From an uncultured Veillonellaceae bacterium (GTDB lineage: Bacteria > Bacillota > Negativicutes > Selenomonadales > Selenomonadaceae), in contig OMWS01000012.1 in the NCBI GenBank assembly GCA_900314825.1, positions 1-53,962 on the forward strand: a stretch of DNA of 53,962 bases, given 5' to 3'. Position numbers and translations under genes: made by a program. The notes under the pieces were generated by a model that did not search any database, had not been told where the DNA came from, and was given only the letters and a program-made list of their open reading frames with translations. Below are positions 8,215 to 17,536 of this stretch, one piece after another; within the stretch, counting starts at the first letter, position 1, and the number at the start of each line of letters is the position of its first letter.

Positions 8215-9234
8215 ATGGGAAATCGCCTCAGGAGAGATAAAAACGACAACCGGCGCACCTGGGCGCTCCTCTTTGTCTTCGTGAGCGTTTTCTGCATTAT
8301 TTTCTTTGCAGCCCAGGGCAGATTCCAGACGCCGGTGCTCGCCAAGACGGTCGGTACGATCGCCGCGCCCTTCCAGAAGGCCGTGTCGTGGGTCGAAAGC
8401 CAGCTGAGCTTCGTCACGAGCAACGTCTGGGAAATCATGACGGTGCATCAGCAGAACAAGATGCTGCGCAGCGAAGTCGACCAGCTGCGCATCCAGAACC
8501 TTCAGGCGAGCGAGTACGCGGCCGAGAATGCGCGCCTCCGTGCGCTCCTCGGCTACAAGCAGGCTGCGTATCAGTTTGACCTTGTTGCGGCGCGCGTCAT
8601 CGGGCGCGAGGCGGACAGCTGGTCGCACATGATCGTCATCGACCGCGGCACGGCGGACGGCGTGCAGGAAAACATGCCGGTCGTGACGGAAAAAGGCCTC
8701 GTCGGCCATGTCGTCGAAGCGGGGCCGAACTATGCGAAAGTGCAGCTGATCCTCGACCCGCGTTCGTCCGTCGGCACGCTCGTGCAGCGTGCGGAGTCGC
8801 GCGTCGTCGGCATCGTCGAGGGCGATCCGACGAATCCGACCATGCCGCGCATGGTGAACGTGCCGAAGAATGCCGACATCCAGGAAGGCGATGTCATCGT
8901 GACGTCGGGCTTCGGCGGCATGTACCCGAAAGGCCTCGTCGTCGGCCTCGTGTCGTCGCTCGAAAATGATGAAGCGGGACTCCTCAAGATTGCACTTCTC
9001 GAACCTGCGGTCGATTTCCAAAAACTCGAAGATGTCGCGGTCATCGTCGCGTCGCGCGAAGCGCCGCCCGAACCCATGAAAACGCCGCAGCAGACACCGG
9101 GCACGGAAACGGATCCCGCCGCCGAGGCTGCGCAGCAGAAAGCGGCGGCAGCAGGGACGAGCGCTAACGCAGCACCGGCGGCGCCTGCACCCGCAGCGGC
9201 GCCAGCAACCCCCCAGGCAGGTGGCGCGAAGTGA
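8215..9234 (+). CDS. mreC: Rod shape-determining protein MreC
   Basis: A 339-residue bitopic membrane protein of the elongasome that links MreB to PBP2. One transmembrane segment lies at about residues 16-36, followed by a coiled coil (QQNKMLRSEVDQLRIQNLQ) and the two beta domains (IDRGTADGVQENMPVVT; VIVTSGFGGMYPKGLVVG). The C-terminus ends in a long Ala/Pro/Gln-rich tail of about 55 residues that is not part of the fold. The start lies two bases after the mreB stop, and the end overlaps mreD. Confidence 0.96.
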   Translation: MGNRLRRDKNDNRRTWALLFVFVSVFCIIFFAAQGRFQTPVLAKTVGTIAAPFQKAVSWVESQLSFVTSNVWEIMTVHQQNKMLRSEVDQLRIQNLQASEYAAENARLRALLGYKQAAYQFDLVAARVIGREADSWSHMIVIDRGTADGVQENMPVVTEKGLVGHVVEAGPNYAKVQLILDPRSSVGTLVQRAESRVVGIVEGDPTNPTMPRMVNVPKNADIQEGDVIVTSGFGGMYPKGLVVGLVSSLENDEAGLLKIALLEPAVDFQKLEDVAVIVASREAPPEPMKTPQQTPGTETDPAAEAAQQKAAAAGTSANAAPAAPAPAAAPATPQAGGAK

Positions 9235-9725
9235 AAGTTTTCCTCAAATGGGCCGCGCTCGTGCTCGGCCTCTACGTCATCCAGTCATCGCTTCTTGCAA
9301 GGTTGGCGTTTCATGGCGCGAGCGTCGATTTTTTGCTGCTGTTCGCCGTGTCGTTCGGCTTCATCCGCGGCATGCGGCTCGGCGTGCTGATGGGCTTTCT
9401 CGTCGGGCTTCTGCAAGACCTCTTGTCCGGCACGTTCTTCGGCATGAACATCTTGACGAAGATGCTCGCTGGGCTAATCGCAGGCCTGCTGTCTGACCGC
9501 GTGTTCAAGGAGCAGATGTTTTTGCCGGTCGTGTCTTCCGTCGTCGCAGCGGTCGCCAGCTATTTCATTTTAGCCGTGCTTATGCTATTATTAGGGTATC
9601 GCTTCAATCTGGCCGTGCACGCAGGCTACACGCTTCTGCCGTTCGTCGTCTGCCAGTTGGTTTTTTCCTATCCGGTACATGTGCTCACGCGCCGGGTCAA
9701 CGAATGGACGAGGGAAAAACAATAA
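9231..9725 (+). CDS. mreD: Rod shape-determining protein MreD
   Basis: A 164-residue polytopic membrane protein with about five hydrophobic helices, typical of MreD, a partner of MreC in the elongasome. The start is a GTG overlapping the mreC stop (GTGA), indicating translational coupling. Motifs such as GFIRGMRLGVLMGFLVGLLQDLLSG match the family. It is followed by a terminator-like hairpin that could lower expression of the downstream PBP2 gene. Confidence 0.93.
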   Translation: MKVFLKWAALVLGLYVIQSSLLARLAFHGASVDFLLLFAVSFGFIRGMRLGVLMGFLVGLLQDLLSGTFFGMNILTKMLAGLIAGLLSDRVFKEQMFLPVVSSVVAAVASYFILAVLMLLLGYRFNLAVHAGYTLLPFVVCQLVFSYPVHVLTRRVNEWTREKQ

Positions 9726-9745
9726 TTCCGTAGATCGTCTTTTTG

Positions 9746-9775
9746 GCGCCCCGCATTTTGTTGGGGTGCTTTCTT
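9746..9775 (+). terminator. Terminator or attenuator between mreD and mrdA
   Basis: The stem GCGCCCC (9746-9752) pairs with GGGGTGC (9763-9769), followed by a T-rich tail. It splits the operon, so the PBP2-min-rodA genes may have separate control. Confidence 0.7.
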
Positions 9776-9785
9776 TGCTTTTATC

Positions 9786-9803
9786 ATCATGCAGCTGCAT
9801 GAT
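9786..9803. promoter_or_regulatory. Perfect 18-bp palindrome before mrdA
   Basis: ATCATGCAGCTGCATGAT is a perfect palindrome ending two bases before the AGGAGA ribosome binding site of mrdA. It could be an operator, or an RNA hairpin affecting initiation. Confidence 0.5.
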
Positions 9804-9817
9804 CTAGGAGAGATATT

Positions 9818-11659
9818 TTGGTCGAAAATGAAGGGTACGACGGGTTTCCCGCCCGTCTTCGCGTCCTCGGCATCCTCATGGTGCTCGTCATCGCCGTGCT
9901 CATCGGCCGCGCCGGGTATCTTCAGATTTATGACGGGGACTATTACGCAGGGCTCGCGGACGGCAACCGCATCCGCATCATCCCTTCCATGGCGCCGCGC
10001 GGCACGTTTTACGACCGCAATGGGCAGCTCCTCGTGACGAACCGGCCGGGCTTCACGGTGTCGCTCCTGCCGCTGACGTCGCCGATCAAGGATGATGTCA
10101 TCGCGCGCGTGTCGGCGCTCGTGCACGTGCCGGTCGAGGACATCAAGGAAAAGATCGCCGCGCACAGCGGCTTTGATCCGATCCGCATCAAGACGGACGT
10201 GACGCCGGACATCGTTTCCATTATCGAAGAACAAAAAGATCTCTACCCGGGCGTCATGATCGAGAACCAGCCGATCCGCGACTACGTGTTGAAGCAGGAA
10301 GGCGCGCACACATTCGGCTACGTCAGCGAGATCAATGATCAGGAGCTCGAAGACAAGAAGGATCAGGGCTACAAGTCCGGTGACATCATCGGCAAATTCG
10401 GCCTCGAGAAAATCTATGATCCGTATGTGCGTGGCCAGGATGGCGGCGACCAGGTCGAGGTCGATGTCTCGGGCAAGCCCGTGAAGCGCCTCGGGCGAAA
10501 AAGCCCCGTGCCGGGCAATGATCTCGTACTGACGATCGACAAAGACCTCCAGACGGCGGCGGAAAAAGCCGTCGATGACCGTCTGGCCATGATCCATGCC
10601 TCGGCGGCTGCTGCTGTCGTCATGAACCCGCAGACGGGCGAAGTGCTCGCGCTCGTGTCGCGTCCGGCGTTCGATCCGAACCTCTTCGCGCACGGCATCT
10701 CGTCGAAAGACTGGTCGGCGCTCAATAACAACCCGTTCCACCCGATGGACGACAAGGCCATCACAGGCGAATATCCGCCGGGCTCGACGTTCAAGATCGT
10801 CACGGGTACGGCGGCGCTGGCGGCCGGCAAGGTCTCGCCCGAGGAAAAAATCCTCGATACGGGCCATCATTGGATCATCCCGAAAGGCAACTCCGAAGGC
10901 GAGGCGCTCGGCTGGATCAATTTCACGGAAGCGCTCGCGCATTCGGATAATGTCTATTTCTATGAAATGGGCAACCGCCTCGGCATCGACACGCTGGAAA
11001 AATACGCGCGGATGTTCGGCCTCGGCAAGCGCACGGGCATCGACCTGCCGTATGAGGCGGATGGCCTCGTCGCGAACCGCAAATACAAGGAAAAGAACTT
11101 TGAAGATGGCGAGTGGTATCTCTCCGAGACGTTCGACGCCGCCATTGGCCAGGGCTTCAACCTCGTGACGCCGCTCCAAGCAGCGATGGTCATGGGCGAG
11201 ATCGCGGCGGATGGCAAGCGCTTCAAACCGCACCTCGTGAACCGCATCCAGACGCAGGACGGCGTCCTCGTGAAATCGTTTGAGCCCGAGCTCCTCTCGA
11301 CGCTCGACGTGCCGGCGAACGTGATCCAGCTCGTGCAGGAAGGCCTGCACCAGGTGACGAAGATCGGCACGGCGGCCTCGACGTTCCGCGGCTTCCCCGT
11401 GGATATCGCGGGCAAGACGGGCACGGCGGAGAACTCGCAGGGTCGCGACCACGGCTGGTTCGTGGCCTATGGGCCGTTTGACAACCCGAACATCGTCGTC
11501 GCCGTCATCGTCGAGCAGGGCGGTTTCGGTGCGCAGTCGGCCGTGCCGATCGGCCGCGAAATTCTCGAGGCCGCGTTCCACGTCGGCCGCTATGCGCCGG
11601 AAGCGCAGGCGGCAGCGGCCGCGGAAGCGGCGAAGAAAGCGGCAGGGCAGAAGCAATGA
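9818..11659 (+). CDS. mrdA: Penicillin-binding protein 2 (elongasome transpeptidase)
   Basis: A class B PBP that cross-links peptidoglycan during side-wall growth together with RodA. The 613-residue protein has one N-terminal transmembrane helix (about residues 12-32), a dimerisation domain starting MAPRGTFYDRNG, and a transpeptidase domain with the catalytic SxxK (GSTFK near 324), SDN (near 375) and KTGT (near 531). The tail is Ala-rich. The start is a TTG at 9818 with GGAGA seven bases upstream. Its place before minC and rodA fits the elongation role. Confidence 0.96.
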   Translation: MVENEGYDGFPARLRVLGILMVLVIAVLIGRAGYLQIYDGDYYAGLADGNRIRIIPSMAPRGTFYDRNGQLLVTNRPGFTVSLLPLTSPIKDDVIARVSALVHVPVEDIKEKIAAHSGFDPIRIKTDVTPDIVSIIEEQKDLYPGVMIENQPIRDYVLKQEGAHTFGYVSEINDQELEDKKDQGYKSGDIIGKFGLEKIYDPYVRGQDGGDQVEVDVSGKPVKRLGRKSPVPGNDLVLTIDKDLQTAAEKAVDDRLAMIHASAAAAVVMNPQTGEVLALVSRPAFDPNLFAHGISSKDWSALNNNPFHPMDDKAITGEYPPGSTFKIVTGTAALAAGKVSPEEKILDTGHHWIIPKGNSEGEALGWINFTEALAHSDNVYFYEMGNRLGIDTLEKYARMFGLGKRTGIDLPYEADGLVANRKYKEKNFEDGEWYLSETFDAAIGQGFNLVTPLQAAMVMGEIAADGKRFKPHLVNRIQTQDGVLVKSFEPELLSTLDVPANVIQLVQEGLHQVTKIGTAASTFRGFPVDIAGKTGTAENSQGRDHGWFVAYGPFDNPNIVVAVIVEQGGFGAQSAVPIGREILEAAFHVGRYAPEAQAAAAAEAAKKAAGQKQ

Positions 11660-11705
11660 CATGGCGTTTGACGGAATCGTTTTTCAGAAAGGAAAGGCTG
11701 GAACC

Positions 11706-12398
11706 ATGAGTGACGAAATCGTAAGGATCAAGGGGACGAAGTCCGGCCTGCAGCTGCTGTTCGCCGCTGGCGCGACGTACAGCGAGATCGAGGCCGAGAT
11801 CCGCGACAAGCTCGCGAAAGGCTCCGGCTTTTTCTGCCGTGGCACGGTCATGCACGCCATGGAAGGGTCGCTCGAAAAAGACGAGATGGAACAGCTGCGG
11901 AAGCTGTTTCACGATGCCGGCGTCATCTTCAGCGTCACGCGTCGCCATTTCGGCAAGGAAACGGAACAGGCCAAAGAGCAGCGTGAGAAGGTTGTTGAGC
12001 AGACGTCAGCGGAGCCCGCGCAAGCTGCCGTTCCAAAACAGCCGGATGATGACGCGGCCATGCAGATGGTCATCGTGAACCGGACGCTCCGCGGCGGGCA
12101 GGAAGTCCGCACGAAGAGCTCTGTGCTCGTCGTCGGCAATGTGAATCCCGGTGCGCAGATCATCGCGGGCGGCAGCATCGACATCCGCGGTACGTGCCGC
12201 GGCATGGTGCACGCTGGCGCGTTCGGCAACCAGAATGCGTTCGTCGTCGCCGATCACCTCATGCCGACGCAGATCCGCATCGCGGATCTCATTGCGCGCT
12301 CACCCGACACGGCGCCCGGCGATCTCGAGAAGACAGCGCGCCCAGAGCGTGCGTCCATCAAGGACGGGCAGATCGTCATCGAGCCGATCGAGCGTTAA
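11706..12398 (+). CDS. minC: Septum site-determining protein MinC
   Basis: An inhibitor of FtsZ ring assembly away from midcell, 230 residues. It has an N-terminal domain (IVRIKGTKSGLQLLFAAGATY), a charged Gln/Pro linker, and the C-terminal beta-helix domain (LRGGQEVRTKSSVLVVGNVNPGA; GGSIDIRGTCRGMVHAGAFG) that binds MinD. An in-frame ATG at 11661 directly after mrdA would add 15 unlikely residues; AAAGGA at 11689 supports the ATG at 11706. It is the first gene of the minCDE-rodA set. Confidence 0.95.
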   Translation: MSDEIVRIKGTKSGLQLLFAAGATYSEIEAEIRDKLAKGSGFFCRGTVMHAMEGSLEKDEMEQLRKLFHDAGVIFSVTRRHFGKETEQAKEQREKVVEQTSAEPAQAAVPKQPDDDAAMQMVIVNRTLRGGQEVRTKSSVLVVGNVNPGAQIIAGGSIDIRGTCRGMVHAGAFGNQNAFVVADHLMPTQIRIADLIARSPDTAPGDLEKTARPERASIKDGQIVIEPIER

Positions 12399-12479
12399 TA
12401 TCACGTTCATCTTGAAACAACCGAACCACATTCGTACCATATCCATCGTCCAACCACGAGAAAGGCAGGAACACATCAG

Positions 12480-13271
12480 ATGAGTGAAATTATTGTCATC
12501 ACGTCCGGCAAAGGCGGCGTCGGCAAGACGACGACAACGGCGAACCTCGGCATGGGCCTTGCGATGCGCGGCAAGAATGTCGTGCTCATCGACACGGATA
12601 CGGGCCTCCGCAACCTCGACCTCCTCCTCGGCCTCGAGAACCGCATCATGTACGACCTCATCGACGTGACGCAGGGCCGCGTGCCGTACAAAAAGGCGCT
12701 CGTGCGCCACAAGAAGGTCGAGAACCTCTACCTGCTGCCGACGTCGCAAGTCAAGGACAAGAGCGCCGTCAATCCCGAAGAGCTCGTGAAGCTCTGTCAG
12801 GAACTGCGCAAGGAGTTTGACTACATCCTCATCGACTGCCCGGCTGGCATCGAGCAGGGCTTCCAGACGGCCATCGCGGCGGCAGATGTCGCCATTGTCG
12901 TGACGATGCCGGAGATCTCGGCTGTGCGCGATGCCGACAAGATCATCGGCGAGCTCGGCCGCGCCGACAAGGAAAACATCAAGCTCATCGTGAACCGCAT
13001 CCGCCCGCAGATGGTCGAGGCCGGCGACATGCTCGACATGGCGGACATCAATGATATCCTTTCCATCGACTGCATCGGCCAGGTGCCGGATGACAAGATG
13101 GTCATCACGAGCACGAACCGCGGCGAACCGTGCATCACGATGGACAAGTCCACGGCCGGCCAGGCGTACCGCAACATCGTCGGCCGCATCCTCGGCGAAA
13201 AGATCCCGTTCATGACGTTCCCGAAAGAGGGCGGCTTCCTCTCTCGTCTCAAGCGCATGTTCGGAATGTAA
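12480..13271 (+). CDS. minD: Septum site-determining ATPase MinD
   Basis: A ParA/MinD-family ATPase that dimerises on the membrane with ATP and recruits MinC. The 263-residue protein has the deviant Walker A KGGVGKTTTTANLGMGLA, switch sequences IDTDTGLRNLDLLLGLENR, and the C-terminal amphipathic membrane-targeting helix (FLSRLKRMFGM). The ATG at 12480 is preceded by AGGCAGGA at a spacing of nine. MinE follows after a 12-base gap. Confidence 0.97.
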   Translation: MSEIIVITSGKGGVGKTTTTANLGMGLAMRGKNVVLIDTDTGLRNLDLLLGLENRIMYDLIDVTQGRVPYKKALVRHKKVENLYLLPTSQVKDKSAVNPEELVKLCQELRKEFDYILIDCPAGIEQGFQTAIAAADVAIVVTMPEISAVRDADKIIGELGRADKENIKLIVNRIRPQMVEAGDMLDMADINDILSIDCIGQVPDDKMVITSTNRGEPCITMDKSTAGQAYRNIVGRILGEKIPFMTFPKEGGFLSRLKRMFGM

Positions 13272-13283
13272 GGGGGAAGAAGG

Positions 13284-13553
13284 ATGCTGAAAGCACTCAT
13301 GAAAATTTTCGGAAAGCAGGAGCCGTCGGGCAAAGTCGCGCGCGACCGCCTGAAAGTCGTGCTGATCCACGACCGCGCCGCCGTCTCGCCTGAAATCATG
13401 GAGCACCTGAAGCAAGACATCCTCGGCGTCGTTGCGAAATACATCGACATCAACCCGCAGGAAATGGACATTTCTCTTGAAAAAGACGAGGATTCTGTTG
13501 CGCTCGTCGCGAACATCCCCGTCACGAATCTCCGGCACGGTGGAAGACGTTGA
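13284..13553 (+). CDS. minE: Cell division topological specificity factor MinE
   Basis: An 89-residue activator of MinD ATPase. The N-terminal amphipathic helix (LKALMKIFG) and anti-MinCD stretch (ARDRLKVVLIHDRAAVSPEI) are followed by the dimerisation beta fold. Length and order are standard. The last codon overlaps the rodA start (TTGA), so the two are translationally coupled. The presence of MinE implies pole-to-pole oscillation rather than DivIVA anchoring. Confidence 0.95.
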   Translation: MLKALMKIFGKQEPSGKVARDRLKVVLIHDRAAVSPEIMEHLKQDILGVVAKYIDINPQEMDISLEKDEDSVALVANIPVTNLRHGGRR

Positions 13554-14653
13554 ACAAGAAAATCTTCAAGCGGCTCGATATGCCGCTCGTCCTCGCGACG
13601 GCGGGCATCCTCATCATGAGCCTCGTCATCATCGGCAGCGCGACGCACATCAATTCGCCGAGCGAGGAACGCTACTGGTTCGTCCAGCGGCAAGGCTTGT
13701 TCGCGCTCATGAATGTGGCGTTCGCGGCGTTCCTCATGAACTTCGACTACAAGATGCTCGCGGGCTACCGGAAGAAGCTCTACATCTTCAATCTCGTCAT
13801 GCTGCTCGCCGTCATGCTCGTCGGCCAGTCCGCGCTTGGCGCACAGCGCTGGATCGTCATCGGCCCGATCAGCCTCCAGCCGTCCGAGTTCTCGAAGCTC
13901 ATCATGATTGTCTGCCTTGCCGGCATGATGGAAGAGCGCGTCGGTCATCTCAATACTTTGCATGACCTCTTGCCCATTGCGGCGTACGTCGGCGTGCCGT
14001 TCCTCCTCGTCTTGAAGCAGCCGGATCTTGGCACGTCACTCGTCTTTATGGCGATCTTCTTTGGCATGATCTTCGTTTCGGGCATCCGGTTGCGTCTTTT
14101 GGGAGGCATCTGTGCGGCCGGGGTCGCGGCCATGCCGATTCTATGGCATTTTTTGAAAGACTATCAAAAAATGCGCATCATGGTCTTCATGGATCCGAAC
14201 GTCGATCCCCTCGGCTCCGGCTATCACATCATCCAGTCAAAAATTGCGATCGGCTCGGGCATGCTGTTTGGCAAAGGGCTGTTCCATGGCACGCAGAGCC
14301 AGCTGAACTTTTTGCCGGAGAACCATACGGACTTCATTTTTGCTGTCGTCGGTGAGGAACTCGGTTTCATCGGCGCGGCGTTCTTGCTGCTCCTTTATCT
14401 CGTCGTGCTCTGGCGCGGCGTGCAGATCGCGCGTGACGCGGCGGATACGTTTGGCCGTCTGCTCGCCGTCGGCATCACGTCGATGATCGCGTTCCACGTG
14501 CTCGTCAATGTCGGCATGACGATGGGCATCATGCCCGTCACCGGTATCCCGCTGCCGCTCATGAGCTACGGCGTCAGCTCGCTGACGACGAACATCATGT
14601 CGATCGCGATCCTCCTGAACATTCACCAACGAAAGCAGAAACTGTTATTCTAG
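13550..14653 (+). CDS. rodA: SEDS-family peptidoglycan glycosyltransferase RodA
   Basis: A lipid II polymerase of the elongasome and partner of PBP2. The 367-residue protein has ten or so membrane helices. The SEDS signatures are present: SLQPSEFSKL, KQPDLGTSLVF, FLPENHTDFIFAVVGEELG and the C-terminal GIPLPLMSYGVSS. The TTG start overlaps the minE stop. FtsW has the same fold, but the position next to mrdA and min genes favours RodA. A strong terminator follows. Confidence 0.93.
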   Translation: MNKKIFKRLDMPLVLATAGILIMSLVIIGSATHINSPSEERYWFVQRQGLFALMNVAFAAFLMNFDYKMLAGYRKKLYIFNLVMLLAVMLVGQSALGAQRWIVIGPISLQPSEFSKLIMIVCLAGMMEERVGHLNTLHDLLPIAAYVGVPFLLVLKQPDLGTSLVFMAIFFGMIFVSGIRLRLLGGICAAGVAAMPILWHFLKDYQKMRIMVFMDPNVDPLGSGYHIIQSKIAIGSGMLFGKGLFHGTQSQLNFLPENHTDFIFAVVGEELGFIGAAFLLLLYLVVLWRGVQIARDAADTFGRLLAVGITSMIAFHVLVNVGMTMGIMPVTGIPLPLMSYGVSSLTTNIMSIAILLNIHQRKQKLLF

Positions 14654-14667
14654 ACAGATGCAACACA

Positions 14668-14692
14668 GGGGCGGCTCGCCGCCCCATTTTTC
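14668..14692 (+). terminator. Rho-independent terminator after rodA
   Basis: GGGGCGGC pairs with GCCGCCCC with a minimal loop, followed by ATTTTT. Confidence 0.8.
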
Positions 14693-14710
14693 ATAAGGAG
14701 AACGGAACAA

Positions 14711-17344
14711 ATGGTACACCTCGACCCCAGCGTGCTGCAGAGCGTGGAAAAGCCGGCGCGCTATACGGGCAGCGAATGGAATGCGGTCATCAAAGACCAC
14801 GCGGACGTCAAGTGCACGTTCGCGCTCGCGTTGCCGGATGTCTACGAAGTCGGCATGAGCAACCTCGGCCTCGCGATTCTCTATGAAATCTTGAACAGCC
14901 GCAAAGACGTCGCGGCCGAGCGCGTCTATGCGCCTTGGACGGACATGGAAAAGATCATGCGAGCACAGGGGATTCCTTTGTACTCGCTCGAGACGAAAAC
15001 AGAAATCAAAAACTTTTCGTTTCTCGGATTTTCTTTGCAGTATGAGATGATTTATTCGAACGTGCTGAACATGCTCGACCTCGCGGGCATCCCTTTGCAC
15101 GCAGCAGACCGCACGATGGACGATCCGTTCGTCGTCGGCGGCGGGCCATGCGTGTACAACGTCGAGCCCGTCGCCACGTTTTTCGATTTCTTCGTCGTCG
15201 GCGAAGGAGAAGAAGTTATCACGGAGATTTGCGACGTCTATGAAGCGTGGAAGGCGGACGGCTGCCCGGACGGGCGGCGCGGTTATTTGCGGCGCTTGCT
15301 GGATGTTGACGGCATCTATGTTCCATCGTTCTATCGGGACGCGTACGATGAAGACGGTCATTTCGTTGCGTTGACACCACTCGACGAAGCAGCAAAACCC
15401 GTCATCTACAAGCGCGTCGTCAAGGACATGGACAAGGTGAAGTCCGTCGAGCATCCCGTCGTGCCGTACATGAACATCGTGCACAACCGCATCATGCTCG
15501 AACTCTTCCGTGGCTGCTCGCGCGGCTGCCGTTTCTGCCAGGCCGGCATCTGCTATCGCCCGGCACGCGAGCGCACGGAGGAGCACTTGCGCGAGATGGC
15601 GCGCGGCCTCGTCGATGTCTCGGGCTACGACGAGATGAGCCTGACGTCGCTGTCATCGGCGGATTATTCGTGCCTCGGCCGTCTCGTCGATGATCTCATG
15701 GACGAGTTCCGCCATGAAAAAGTCAGCTTTTCGTTGCCGTCGCTGCGCATCGACAGCTTCAGCATCGACCTCGCGCACAAGATGCAGCAGGTGCGCAAGT
15801 CCGGCCTGACGTTTGCGCCCGAGGCGGGCACGCAGCGCCTGCGTGACGTCATCAACAAGGGCGTGACGGAGGAAAATCTGTTGATGGCTTGCGGCGCGGC
15901 GTTCCGCCAAGGCTGGAAGCAGGTCAAGCTCTATTTCATGATGGGCTTGCCGACGGAGACGGACGAAGATGTCATCGGCATCGCGGAGCTCGCGAAAAAA
16001 GTCGTCGATCTCTACACGGAGATCAAAGGCAAGCGCGGCGTCAAAGTCACGATTTCCGTCGCCTGCTTCGTGCCGAAGCCGTATACGCCGTTCCAATGGT
16101 TCGGCCAGGTGCCGCTTGCAGAATTCGAGCGTCGCCAGCAACTTCTGAAAGAGCACATCACGGATCGCGCGATCACGTTCAACTATCACGACGCGCGCCT
16201 GTCCGTCATCGAGGGCGCGTTTGCGCGCGGTGACCGCCGCCTCGCTCGTGTGCTTGAGCAGGCGTGGCATGACGGCGCGAAGTTCGACGGCTGGAGCGAC
16301 CTGTTCCAGAACGACATCTGGCATGAAGCGTTCGAGAAATGCGGCCTCGACATCAAAGACTACGCCGAGCGCACGCGTTCGTTTGACGAGCCTTTGCCAT
16401 GGGAAATCACGTCGCCGGGCGCGACGAAAGACTTTTTCCTGCGCGAGTGGAAAAAAGCGATGGCGGCCGAGCTCACGGAAGACTGCCGCCGTGGCAAATG
16501 CAGCGCCTGCGGCATCTGCCCGACGCTCGGCGTCCATGTCATTGACTACAAAAAACAGGAAGGCGCGCGCGGCGCACTCCAAGAAAAATTCGTGCCGCAG
16601 CCGGTTCATCCCGAGGATGGCAGCAAACAGCAGCCACCGGTCTACTGGTATCGCGCGCGCATCACGAAGGACGCGGACGTGCGCTTTGTCTCGCATCTTG
16701 AGTATGCGGACGTCTTCATCAAGGCGTTCGACCGTGCGAAGCTCCCGATGGCGTATTCCGAGGGTTTCAATCCGCACATGAAGATCGCATTCGGCTCGGC
16801 GCTCGCCGTCGGCGTGTCGAGCGAGGCGGAGTACATGGATTTCGCACTCCGGAAGCCGCTCGCACAGCCCGAGGTCTTTGACCGCCTGCGCGCACAGCTG
16901 CCGCCAGGGATTCGCGTGTTGAAGCTGCGACCAATCAAGGGCAAGCACATCGCGCTGATGACGCAGGCCGACGAGGCAAGCTATCGCATTCGTGTTCCAT
17001 TGCATGAAGAATTATCTGAAATCAACGCCGAACAAGCAGCACAAGCAGCTATCGCGCGTTTCAATGCGGCAACAAGCGTCACTTACACGCGCGTCACACC
17101 GAAAAAGACGCGCACGAAGGAAATCAAGAACTACTTGACGGCGCCGCTTCATGCAAACATTCAGGACCATATGCTAGAGATGAAGCTTTCCACGAAGATT
17201 TTGGAGAGCACGGGTAGCGTGAAGCCGGGAGAAATCCTCGAAACGCTCGCAAAGCAATTCGCCTTGCCGATCAACGTGGCAGAAGCGGATATTCATCGCA
17301 CTTCCTTAACGGGGAAAGGAAAGGATCTTATTGATTATGCATAA
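14711..17344 (+). CDS. Radical SAM protein (TIGR03960 type) fused to DUF2344
   Basis: An 877-residue protein. The first part is a B12-binding-like and radical SAM region with the iron-sulfur motif CSRGCRFC near residue 267. The middle contains a Cys-rich segment (CRRGKCSACGIC). From about residue 640 to the end lies a DUF2344 (TIGR03936) domain beginning YRARITKDADVRFVSHLEYAD. In many genomes the two parts are separate neighbouring genes; fusion is common in Negativicutes. The substrate is unknown. Position directly upstream of RNase G is conserved, which suggests a link to RNA or translation. AAGGAG lies ten bases before the ATG. Confidence 0.92.
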   Translation: MVHLDPSVLQSVEKPARYTGSEWNAVIKDHADVKCTFALALPDVYEVGMSNLGLAILYEILNSRKDVAAERVYAPWTDMEKIMRAQGIPLYSLETKTEIKNFSFLGFSLQYEMIYSNVLNMLDLAGIPLHAADRTMDDPFVVGGGPCVYNVEPVATFFDFFVVGEGEEVITEICDVYEAWKADGCPDGRRGYLRRLLDVDGIYVPSFYRDAYDEDGHFVALTPLDEAAKPVIYKRVVKDMDKVKSVEHPVVPYMNIVHNRIMLELFRGCSRGCRFCQAGICYRPARERTEEHLREMARGLVDVSGYDEMSLTSLSSADYSCLGRLVDDLMDEFRHEKVSFSLPSLRIDSFSIDLAHKMQQVRKSGLTFAPEAGTQRLRDVINKGVTEENLLMACGAAFRQGWKQVKLYFMMGLPTETDEDVIGIAELAKKVVDLYTEIKGKRGVKVTISVACFVPKPYTPFQWFGQVPLAEFERRQQLLKEHITDRAITFNYHDARLSVIEGAFARGDRRLARVLEQAWHDGAKFDGWSDLFQNDIWHEAFEKCGLDIKDYAERTRSFDEPLPWEITSPGATKDFFLREWKKAMAAELTEDCRRGKCSACGICPTLGVHVIDYKKQEGARGALQEKFVPQPVHPEDGSKQQPPVYWYRARITKDADVRFVSHLEYADVFIKAFDRAKLPMAYSEGFNPHMKIAFGSALAVGVSSEAEYMDFALRKPLAQPEVFDRLRAQLPPGIRVLKLRPIKGKHIALMTQADEASYRIRVPLHEELSEINAEQAAQAAIARFNAATSVTYTRVTPKKTRTKEIKNYLTAPLHANIQDHMLEMKLSTKILESTGSVKPGEILETLAKQFALPINVAEADIHRTSLTGKGKDLIDYA

Positions 17345-17374
17345 TCGAAAGAAAGAGAGCCTTTCAACCATGCA

Positions 17375-17450
17375 GCCCCCCTCTCAGATAGGCAGACTCT
17401 TAGCGCTTCAGCGCTTAGAGGCCGCCTATGCCGCTTGCGGCTGGGGGGGC
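17375..17450. repeat. Palindromic intergenic repeat, family B, upstream of rng
   Basis: A long imperfect hairpin: GCCCCCC pairs with GGGGGGGC at the base, and ATAGGC...CTTAGCGC with GCGCTTAG...GCCTAT around a TTCA loop. Read on the minus strand, its centre matches the second hairpin of the guaA leader closely. A further GC-rich hairpin follows to about 17482. Confidence 0.7.
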
Positions 17451-17536
17451 GGACCGCGACAGCGGTGGGGGGAGTCCCTTGTAGGATGTAACAATCAGTA
17501 CATTGTATCTTCCGCAGGTGCGAGAGGAGAAGGCAA

